Shown: positions 1 through 5,031 of the stretch, in pieces
Numbering within the stretch: the first letter of the stretch is position 1
Layout of the letters: each line of letters opens with the position of its first letter
DNA from: Gammaproteobacteria bacterium
GTDB lineage: Bacteria > Pseudomonadota > Gammaproteobacteria > Chromatiales > Chromatiaceae
Assembly: GCA_019136395.1 (NCBI GenBank)
Contig: JAGVUH010000052.1
Coordinates: forward strand, 1 to 10,354
Reading direction: 5' to 3'
DNA length: 10,354 nt
Program-made: the position numbers and the translations under genes
The notes under the pieces: generated by a model
The model's database searches: none
What the model saw: the letters and a program-made list of their open reading frames with translations, nothing else
Told to the model about the DNA's origin: nothing

Positions 1-643
1 CGTGCGCCTCTACCCCGAGGCCCTGGCCGATTATCAGGCCTTCCTGGACCCCGCCGCCCGCCACCGCTGGGTCCCCATCGCCCCCCGGGCCCGCGTCCAC
101 GTCGAGATGGCCGCCCCGGCCCTGCGCTGGTCAGGTCCGGCCTATTTCGATTCCAATGCCGGCGATGAACCCCTAGAGAACGCCTTCCACGGCTGGGACT
201 GGTCCCGGGCCCCCCGCCGCGGGGGCACCACGGTGCTCTACCACGTCGTTCCCCGTCAGGTGACCGGGACAGGCATGACCGCCAGCGCCGAGCAGGCGGC
301 GACCAATCATGGCACTCATGGCGGCACCACGGATGGTGGGGCCCGGCTGGCGCTACATTTCGATGCCAGCGGCGCCGTCAGTCACCTTGAGCCGCTCACC
401 CCCCACGACCTGCCCGCCACCCGCATCTGGCGCATCCCCCGCGGCACCCATGGTGACCCGGACCAACCGGCCCGCATCCTGGATACCCTGGAGGACACGC
501 CCTTCTATGCCCGTTCGCTGGTCGCGGCCAGCCTGGAGGGGGACAAGGTGACGGCGGTCCACGAGAGCCTGTCCCTAGACCGCTTTCGCCAGCGCTGGGT
601 GCAGCTCCTGCTGCCTTTCCGGATGCCCCGGGTCCGCTCCTGA
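1..643 (+). CDS. crtC: CrtC, carotenoid 1,2-hydratase (hydroxyneurosporene synthase), C-terminal part
   Basis: CrtC adds water across the C-1,2 end of acyclic carotenes such as neurosporene or lycopene, giving the 1-hydroxy carotenoids that lead to spheroidene, rhodopin or spirilloxanthin. The reading frame is open to the left edge, so the N-terminus is missing; the GTG at base 2 is simply the first full codon and not a credible start. The visible 213 residues carry the family's conserved C-terminal blocks: HRWVPIAP (about residues 21-28), a W-S-G-x-A-Y-F-D-S-N-A-G-D-E-P-L-E block (about 43-59), WDWSRA, a L-E-D-T-P-F-Y-A-R-S block, and LLPFRMPR at the end. An unusual Gly/Thr/Ala/His-rich stretch sits at about residues 87-114. 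The gene converges on the crtI-crtB operon, so it is transcribed separately from its pathway partners. The family call is by recognition of motifs; the exact substrate is inferred. Confidence 0.93.
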   Translation, partial: VRLYPEALADYQAFLDPAARHRWVPIAPRARVHVEMAAPALRWSGPAYFDSNAGDEPLENAFHGWDWSRAPRRGGTTVLYHVVPRQVTGTGMTASAEQAATNHGTHGGTTDGGARLALHFDASGAVSHLEPLTPHDLPATRIWRIPRGTHGDPDQPARILDTLEDTPFYARSLVAASLEGDKVTAVHESLSLDRFRQRWVQLLLPFRMPRVRS

Positions 644-658
644 ACCCAGGGGGTTCAG
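640..658 (+). terminator. Hairpin at the crtC stop codon
   Basis: A perfect 8-bp stem (CTGAACCC / GGGTTCAG) with a 3-base loop starts one base before the crtC TGA stop. The following bases (AAGCCATTTGCTATT) hold only a weak T content, so it is an imperfect intrinsic terminator at best. It may instead stabilise the 3' end of the message. Confidence 0.4.
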
Positions 659-701
659 AAGCCATTTGCTATTGAAAGGCAAACTCAAACGAAAGTGACT
701 T

Positions 702-729
702 GGCGAGAGGTACAAGTATCCAACTCGCC
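702..729 (-). terminator. Possible end-of-operon hairpin downstream of the small membrane ORF
   Basis: GGCGAG (702-707) pairs with CTCGCC (724-729) around a 16-base loop. Read on the minus strand it lies about 20 bases past the stop of the 30-residue ORF and is followed by a T-rich but interrupted run (ACTTTCGTTTGAGTTTGCC). It would be a plausible weak terminator for the crtI-crtB-small ORF unit. The rest of 644-748 shows no gene. Confidence 0.3.
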
Positions 730-748
730 GTACGCCTTTCCTTGCGGA

Positions 749-841
749 TTACTTGAGAAGCAAGGGAATGAGGTAGAAGCCGATGGCGGTGCCAATGAGC
801 AGGCCGATGACGGCCCCGCCGATGAAGGCATAGGATTTCAT
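749..841 (-). CDS. Small single-pass membrane peptide (30 aa), unknown function
   Basis: A 30-codon frame with ATG start and TAA stop encodes a peptide starting MKSYAFIGG and ending LIPLLLK. The core (about residues 5-29) is one hydrophobic helix with Gly at small-residue spacings (G8, G9, G13, G17, G21), the pattern of helix packing in membranes. Single Lys residues lie at each end. An in-frame TGA lies a few codons upstream, so the ATG is the only reasonable start, with GGAG about 11 bases before it. Third codon positions are almost all G or C, as in the neighbouring genes. It is 93 bases past crtB on the same strand and would be the last gene of that operon. I do not recognise a family. 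Its place in a pigment cluster suggests a small partner of a photosynthetic membrane complex, but that is speculation. Confidence 0.55.
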   Translation of the reverse strand: MKSYAFIGGAVIGLLIGTAIGFYLIPLLLK

Positions 842-870
842 GGTTGGTCAATCTCCGGGTAGGTGGCTGC

Positions 871-916
871 GCGAGCCGGTATGGCTCGCCTCCGGCCGGG
901 CAGGACCGGCGGAGGC
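871..916 (-). other. Two tandem hairpins between crtB and the small ORF
   Basis: GCGAGCC (871-877) pairs perfectly with GGCTCGC (883-889) around a 5-base loop. An alternative or adjacent stem, GCCTCCGGCCGG with CCGGCGGAGGC (888-916), pairs with one bulge. Neither is followed by a T tract. They may protect the crtI-crtB message or reduce read-through into the small ORF. The function is inferred. Confidence 0.4.
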
Positions 917-934
917 GACTGAGTGGTGGTCCGG

Positions 935-2044
935 TCAGCCCAACAGGGCCGCCGCGACCTCGGCCCGGGCGTTCTCCAGGGCCGCGCGCCGCTCCAGGTC
1001 CCGCCGCTCCAGGCGCTCGAAGAGGTCCAGGACCCAGACCACCTTGCCCTCGATCCGCCCCAGGCCCGGGCCGGCGAGGGCCGGCTCGCCCAGGGCCGGA
1101 CAGCCGGCGGCGGCGATGGCCTCGATCAGGAAGCGCGTCTCGGGCAGGGAAAGGATGGCCCCGCAACCGGCCGGCACCAGGGCCGTGCCCAGGATGCGCG
1201 TCAGCAACTGGGCCTTGCGGCCGGCGGGCACCACCGCCCGTTGGGAGACGGAATCACAGCCCAGGCGCTCCAGCTCGCGGCCAATCTCGGCGTAGAGGAA
1301 GCGGGCGGCATTGATGCCGGGGCGGCAGGTCAGGGGCAGGCCGGCAATGCCCTCGTCGGCCTGGGCGTAAAGTTGGTCCGCGGCCTGGAGCAGGCGGCGG
1401 ACGACCCGGGCCAGGGCCGGGCTGTAGACCGGCCGGGCCAGCCAGGCTTCCGGATCGATGCCCTCCTCCCGCAGCCAGTCCTCGGGGAGATAGAGGCGGC
1501 CGTTGCGGGCGTCCTCGCCCACGTCCCGGGCGATGTTGGTGAGCTGCATGGCCACGCCCAGGTCGCAGGCCCGGGCGGTGACCGCCGGGGAGCGCTCGCC
1601 CATCAGCACCGCCATCATGGCGCCGACGGTGCCGGCCACCCGCGCCGAGTAGGCGTAGACCGAACTCAGGTCCGGATAGCGCCGGCCGGCGGCGTCCCAG
1701 GCAAAGCCCTCGAGCAGGGCGTCCAGCAGGGCGCGGGGCAGGTCGAAGTGGGCCACCACCGCCGCCAGGGCGCGATCGGCGGCAATGGGGTCCGGCTGGC
1801 CGGCATAGATACGGTCCAGGCGAACCTGCAGGCGCTCCAGGGCCTCGGCGCTGCAAGCGGCGAGGTCGATCTCGTCATCGGCGACCCGGCAGAAGGCATA
1901 AAGTGCCGTCGCCGGTTCGTGCACCCGCCGGGGCAGCAGGAAGGAGGCGGCATAGAAGGAGCGCGAGCCTCCGCACAGCAGGTCCCGGCAGGCCGCCAGG
2001 TCCGCGGGCGTCGCGAGTTGGGGATCAAGCCAGCTCTGAGGCAT
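935..2044 (-). CDS. crtB: CrtB, phytoene synthase
   Basis: Condenses two geranylgeranyl diphosphates head to head to make 15-cis-phytoene, the first committed step of carotenoid synthesis. It acts at the membrane surface with Mg2+ or Mn2+. From the ATG at 2044 the protein is 369 residues, slightly long for the family. Both Asp-rich diphosphate-binding motifs are present: DDEID (residues 56-60, in the context YAFCRVADDEID) and QLTNIARDVGED (167-178, followed by GRLYLP). An R-S-F-Y-A block near residue 28 matches the N-terminal substrate site. A GTG eight codons upstream (2068) would also be open. The ATG is preferred because a good ribosome site, AAGGTGG (2051-2057), stands 6 bases before it. 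The start overlaps the end of crtI by 20 bases, which implies translational coupling. Pathway and family are established; the start choice is mine. Confidence 0.96.
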   Translation of the reverse strand: MPQSWLDPQLATPADLAACRDLLCGGSRSFYAASFLLPRRVHEPATALYAFCRVADDEIDLAACSAEALERLQVRLDRIYAGQPDPIAADRALAAVVAHFDLPRALLDALLEGFAWDAAGRRYPDLSSVYAYSARVAGTVGAMMAVLMGERSPAVTARACDLGVAMQLTNIARDVGEDARNGRLYLPEDWLREEGIDPEAWLARPVYSPALARVVRRLLQAADQLYAQADEGIAGLPLTCRPGINAARFLYAEIGRELERLGCDSVSQRAVVPAGRKAQLLTRILGTALVPAGCGAILSLPETRFLIEAIAAAGCPALGEPALAGPGLGRIEGKVVWVLDLFERLERRDLERRAALENARAEVAAALLG

Positions 2045-3554
2045 GGGGAACCACCTTGTCGAGGACACGGGCTGAGGAGATGACGCCGGGCACCCCGGCG
2101 CCGGGGTGGGTGCCAGCGCCGACCAGATAGAGGCGCTCCAGCTCTTCGCTGCGGTTGTGAGGCCGGAACCAGGCGCTCTGGGTCAGGGCCGGCTCCAGGC
2201 TGAAGCCGGCGCCCAGGTAGGAATTGAGGCGGTCGCGGAAGTCCTGGGGCGTGGCGACGCGGGAGGTCACCACCTGATTCTCCAGGTCCGGCAGGACGGT
2301 GGCGCTCAGGTAGCGGGCGATGGCGGCGCGGTAGGGCTCGGCCTGACGGCGCCAGTCGGTGCCGCTGCCCAGGTGCGGCACCGGCGCCAGGGCGTAGAAG
2401 GTGTCGCACCCCGCCGGGGCCAGGCTGGGATCGGTGGCCGTGGGCCGGTGCAGGTAGAGGCTGAAGTCCTCGGCCAGGCGCTTGTGCTTGAAGATGTCCT
2501 GGAGCAGGCCCTGGTAGCGCGGCCCGAGCAGGATCGAGTGGTGGGGCACCTCCTCGTAGCGCTTTTTGGTGCCGAAGTACCAGACGAAGAGGCCGGCGGA
2601 GTAGCGGGCCCGCTCCAGGCGGCGGTCGGTCCAGCGGCGCCGGTGCTGCGCCGGCACCAGATGGCGATAGGTCCAGGCGGCGTCGGCGTTGGAGACGACC
2701 ACGTCGGCGGGGATGACCTCGCCGGAGACCAGGCGCGCGCCGGTGGCCCGCCGGCCAGCGACGGTGATCTCCGCCACCTCGGCGTTGCAGCGGATCTGGT
2801 TGCCCTGCCCTTCGATGAGCCCCACGAGGCCCTTGACCAGGCTGCCGGTGCCGCCCATGGCCGAATGCACCCCCCAGTTACGCTCCAGAAAGGAGATGAG
2901 GGCATAGATGGAGGTGACCGTCAGGGGGTTGCCGCCGATGAGCAGGGGATGGAAGGACAGGACCATGCGCAGGCGCGGGTCCTTGACGTACTTGGAGACC
3001 AGGCCGTAGACGGTCCGGTAGCTGCCCAGCCGCACCATGTCCGGAACGATCTTGGCCATGTCCCAGATCGTGGTGAAGGGCACGTCGCCGAGTTGCTCGA
3101 AGCCCACCCGGTAGATGGCCTCGCTCGCTTGCATGTAGCGGTCGTAGCCGGCGATGTCGCCGGGGGCGAAGCGGGCGATCTCGGCGCGGACCTGTTCCGG
3201 GTCACCGCTGTAGTCGAAGGTGTCGCCATCGTCGAAGCGGATGCGGTAGAAGGGCATCATCGGCACGAGGGTGACGTCGTCGGCGAAGCGCTTGCCACAC
3301 AGGCCCCAGAGCTCTTCCAGGACGAAGGGGGCGGTGACGATAGTCGGCCCGGCGTCGAAGGTGAAGCCGTCCTGGCGGAAGACATAGGCCCGCCCGCCGG
3401 GGGCGTCGAGCTTCTCCAGGACCGTCACCCGATAACCCCGCGCCCCCAGCCGCACCGCCGCCGCCAGGCCGCCAAAGCCGCTGCCGATGACCAGGGCGTG
3501 GGGGGCCGCCGGGGCGGCGGGCGCGGGTGGTGGCTTGGGGTCCGTGGCTGTCAT
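2025..3554 (-). CDS. crtI: CrtI, phytoene desaturase
   Basis: FAD-dependent desaturase that introduces three or four double bonds into phytoene to give neurosporene or lycopene; in purple sulfur bacteria the product is usually lycopene (inference). From the ATG at 3554 it has 509 residues, the normal length. The N-terminal dinucleotide-binding fold has GSGFGG (24-29), an acidic residue at the end of strand two (E47), then the APGGRA and F-D-A-G-P-T blocks. The C-terminus has the diagnostic bacterial-type desaturase signature LYLVGAGTHPGAGVPG (475-490). The frame stays open upstream to 3755, but that extension has no family similarity and would run over the promoter elements, so it is rejected. 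The leader before the Rossmann fold (residues 6-18) is unusually Pro/Ala-rich. It is the first gene of the crtI-crtB unit, and a TAAGG-type weak ribosome site precedes the start. Confidence 0.97.
   Translation of the reverse strand: MTATDPKPPPAPAAPAAPHALVIGSGFGGLAAAVRLGARGYRVTVLEKLDAPGGRAYVFRQDGFTFDAGPTIVTAPFVLEELWGLCGKRFADDVTLVPMMPFYRIRFDDGDTFDYSGDPEQVRAEIARFAPGDIAGYDRYMQASEAIYRVGFEQLGDVPFTTIWDMAKIVPDMVRLGSYRTVYGLVSKYVKDPRLRMVLSFHPLLIGGNPLTVTSIYALISFLERNWGVHSAMGGTGSLVKGLVGLIEGQGNQIRCNAEVAEITVAGRRATGARLVSGEVIPADVVVSNADAAWTYRHLVPAQHRRRWTDRRLERARYSAGLFVWYFGTKKRYEEVPHHSILLGPRYQGLLQDIFKHKRLAEDFSLYLHRPTATDPSLAPAGCDTFYALAPVPHLGSGTDWRRQAEPYRAAIARYLSATVLPDLENQVVTSRVATPQDFRDRLNSYLGAGFSLEPALTQSAWFRPHNRSEELERLYLVGAGTHPGAGVPGVISSARVLDKVVPHASELA
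2051..2057 (-). promoter_or_regulatory. crtB ribosome binding site
   Basis: AAGGTGG on the minus strand, 6 bases before the ATG at 2044 and inside the crtI coding region. It decides the crtB start in favour of 2044 over the upstream GTG at 2068. Confidence 0.6.
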
Positions 3555-3574
3555 GTCAACCTTACTTTCCAGGG

Positions 3575-3592
3575 TGTCAGATCTTCTTGACA
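3575..3592. promoter_or_regulatory. PpsR/CrtJ-type operator, TGT-N12-ACA palindrome
   Basis: The 18 bases TGTCAGATCTTCTTGACA match the PpsR/CrtJ consensus TGT-N12-ACA exactly and form a wider dyad, TGTCA-N8-TGACA. PpsR/CrtJ represses carotenoid and bacteriochlorophyll genes under aerobic or high-light conditions in purple bacteria. The site lies 21 bases before the crtI start and overlaps the end of the predicted -10 and the likely transcription start, a position expected to block initiation. I saw no second perfect copy in this intergenic region, although a TGTCA half-site covers the crtI start (3554-3558). Confidence 0.7.
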
Positions 3593-3600
3593 GTATATCA
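3592..3600 (-). promoter_or_regulatory. Likely crtI-crtB promoter, extended -10
   Basis: On the minus strand TGATATACT contains TATACT (5 of 6 to TATAAT) preceded by TG at the extended -10 position. No good -35 stands 16-18 bases upstream. That fits an extended -10 or activator-dependent promoter. The predicted start point falls inside the PpsR-type palindrome. Confidence 0.5.
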
Positions 3601-3616
3601 GCATGCCTTTGCCAGT

Positions 3617-3630
3617 CGCCAGACCTGGCG
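3617..3630. promoter_or_regulatory. 14-bp perfect dyad in the crtI -35 region
   Basis: CGCCAGACCTGGCG is CGCCAG and CTGGCG around a 2-base centre. It lies about 20-38 bases upstream of the crtI -10, where a -35 or an activator site would be. It does not match a motif I know. It could be a regulator site for crtI, for the divergent plus-strand cassette, or chance in GC-rich DNA. Confidence 0.25.
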
Positions 3631-3653
3631 GTGACCAAGTTGGGACGGGGACC

Positions 3654-3682
3654 TTGTTCGCGGCGGATGCTGGGGCTAAGAT
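3654..3682 (+). promoter_or_regulatory. Candidate promoter for the plus-strand membrane/cyclase cassette
   Basis: TTGTTC (3654-3659) and TAAGAT (3677-3682) are separated by exactly 17 bases. The matches to consensus are modest (3 of 6 and 4 of 6). It is the best sigma70-like pair I see between crtI and the gene starting at 3837. Confidence 0.25.
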
Positions 3683-3792
3683 CATCCACGTTCACGGCCG
3701 GTTCGTTTAATCTCCAGCCCCGGTTTGGCCGGGCGCCACCGTCCCTGCCGGTCATCTCAGCCCGCCATTGGATGGCTGATCAGGGGTCCTGA

Positions 3793-3836
3793 CCACCCCG
3801 CCCCCACTCACCCCCAGCCACGCCCCAGTAGCACCC
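3793..3836 (+). other. C-rich, G-poor untranslated leader
   Basis: The 44 bases before the first cassette gene hold 29 C and only 5 G, and contain no recognisable ribosome binding site. A small hairpin (TCAGG-GGT-CCTGA, 3780-3792) comes just before. C-over-G stretches like this are where Rho loads on RNA, so Rho-dependent control of the leader is possible. It may equally be composition only. Confidence 0.3.
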
Positions 3837-4388
3837 ATGCCCGAAGACGCCGCCGACCAGAGTCGGATCGAGGAGATCGCGAGCGGTTTCAACCACCTGC
3901 TTGACCAGCAGTTCGCCATGCATCTGCGGGTGGCCCGCCGCACCACGGCTCTGGTCCGTTACGGCATGGTCAGCCTGGGGGTGATCGGCATGAGCATGTT
4001 TTTGCTGTTGCTGACCCTCTCCTGGTGGATCAAACCGATGATCAACGCCGTCAGCAAGATGAACCAAAACTTCACCACCATAGCCGAGGATATGACGGTC
4101 ATGAAGTCCGCCGTCCTCGAAATGCAGGCCCATGTCGCCGAGATGCCGGTCATGGCCGCGGAGATGGACCTGATGCGCGGCAATATCCGCGACATCACCA
4201 CCAGCATGGATCTGGTGTCACGGCGCATGAGTAATCTTGACACCAACATGGCCAGCATCACCCAGGGCGTGACGCGCATGGCTGGCAGCTTCGGGGTCAT
4301 GAATCAGACGGTGGGGGTGATGGGCAGTGACGTGAACACCCTCTCGGGGCCGATGCGCATCTTCAACTGGATGGCCCCCGTCAAATGA
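3837..4388 (+). CDS. Single-pass membrane protein with Met-rich coiled coil (paralogue 1), unknown function
   Basis: I do not recognise a named family. The 183 residues comprise an N-terminal segment of about 40 residues rich in Arg near the membrane (R31, R34, R35, R41), one membrane helix (about 42-65) and a long C-terminal helix. From M68 to M173 hydrophobic residues recur at 3-4 spacing without a break: 31 core positions, 16 of them Met, and every Met in that range is a core residue. A single 3-3 step occurs at M103-M106, next to P104. By the positive-inside rule the coiled coil should be periplasmic. The ATG is the only start: an in-frame stop lies at 3777-3779 with no ATG or GTG between. 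It has no clear ribosome site. The next gene is a gap-free paralogue 76 bases downstream, and a cyclase-like gene follows. A structural or sensory membrane role is inferred. Confidence 0.85.
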   Translation: MPEDAADQSRIEEIASGFNHLLDQQFAMHLRVARRTTALVRYGMVSLGVIGMSMFLLLLTLSWWIKPMINAVSKMNQNFTTIAEDMTVMKSAVLEMQAHVAEMPVMAAEMDLMRGNIRDITTSMDLVSRRMSNLDTNMASITQGVTRMAGSFGVMNQTVGVMGSDVNTLSGPMRIFNWMAPVK

Positions 4389-4464
4389 CCTCCGCCGCTC
4401 CCATTGCGGGACCTCTGACCCCCGCCCGTCGGGCCGTCGTGGCGCTGGCTGACCGGGCCGCACC

Positions 4465-5019
4465 ATGAGCGATACCAGCACCCTGACCGATGTCCTGCAC
4501 CGTGCCGTCAGCACCGCCGACGCACGGATGACGGAAGAGAACCAGATCGGCCAACGCATCGCCGCCCGTACCCAAGGGATCATCCGTGGGGTGGTGCTGT
4601 TACTGGTGATCGCCGCGGCCATCAACCTGTACCTGATTCAGGATCTGGCCCAGGGCATGCGCTCCATGACCGCCAACATGGAGTCCATGTATGACCATTT
4701 TTCCAGCGTCAGCGGGGATATGCACCACATCACCGCCGCCGTGACGGCGATGAACGTCCAGGTCCGCAGCCTGCCCGGCATGCGAGAGGACATGGTGCTC
4801 ATCAGCCAGGACATGACCCTGATCAATCAAGACATCCAGACCATCGACGGCGACCTGGCCGCCATGGATCAGCATGTCGCCACCATTACCAACGGCGTCG
4901 GCGAGATGGCCTGGCGCTTCGACCAGTTGATCCACACCACCCGGGGCATGGGCTACAACGTCAACCAGATGTCACAGCCGGTCAGGACCCTGGACCCCTT
5001 CGGCATCATGGGACGCTGA
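4465..5019 (+). CDS. Single-pass membrane protein with Met-rich coiled coil (paralogue 2), unknown function
   Basis: The 184-residue product aligns with the preceding protein without gaps across the coiled-coil part. About 31 of 110 residues are identical (positions 65-174), P104 is shared, and the 3-4 hydrophobic register is the same. One membrane helix spans about 39-58, preceded by Arg residues (R31, R35, R41), so the N-terminus should be cytoplasmic and the coiled coil periplasmic. The core is Met-rich but more mixed than in paralogue 1 (M68, M72, M75, M86, M96, M106, M110, M117, M134, M148, M162, M169 alternating with Ile, Val, Leu, Phe). Its stop lies 12 bases before the cyclase-like gene, which supports one transcript. 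The start is fixed by an in-frame TGA five codons upstream. The two proteins probably pair with each other or themselves; this is inference. Confidence 0.85.
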   Translation: MSDTSTLTDVLHRAVSTADARMTEENQIGQRIAARTQGIIRGVVLLLVIAAAINLYLIQDLAQGMRSMTANMESMYDHFSSVSGDMHHITAAVTAMNVQVRSLPGMREDMVLISQDMTLINQDIQTIDGDLAAMDQHVATITNGVGEMAWRFDQLIHTTRGMGYNVNQMSQPVRTLDPFGIMGR

Positions 5020-5031
5020 GCCCTCTTCAGC

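Noticed and set aside
669..1166. 165-residue minus-strand frame spanning the crtB end and the small ORF
   Set aside because: It is out of frame with both crtB and the 30-residue peptide and is low-complexity Gly/Pro/Arg. The peptide frame at 749-841 has far better coding character.
923..2083. 386-residue open frame on the plus strand opposite crtB
   Set aside because: It is the antisense shadow of a strongly supported phytoene synthase in high-GC DNA. The Gly/Ala/Gln/Arg-rich product has no domain or ordered hydrophobic pattern.
2106..3590. 494-residue open frame on the plus strand opposite crtI
   Set aside because: Antisense shadow of crtI. The composition (Gly, Ala, Val, Asp, His rich) is that of reverse-complement codons, and it runs into the PpsR-type operator.
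3587..3615. Consensus TTGACA on the plus strand as a -35 for the cassette
   Set aside because: The TTGACA at 3587-3592 is part of the PpsR-type palindrome, and no -10-like hexamer occurs 16-18 bases downstream.
3555..3755. N-terminal extension of crtI to 3755
   Set aside because: The 67 extra residues have no desaturase similarity and would cover the predicted promoter and operator. The ATG at 3554 gives the normal family length.
3959..4300. 113-residue minus-strand frame opposite Met-rich paralogue 1
   Set aside because: Its Met/Ile-rich look comes from the complement of the Met-rich codons (ATG read as CAT in shifted frames). The plus-strand frame has a conserved paralogue and the minus frame does not.
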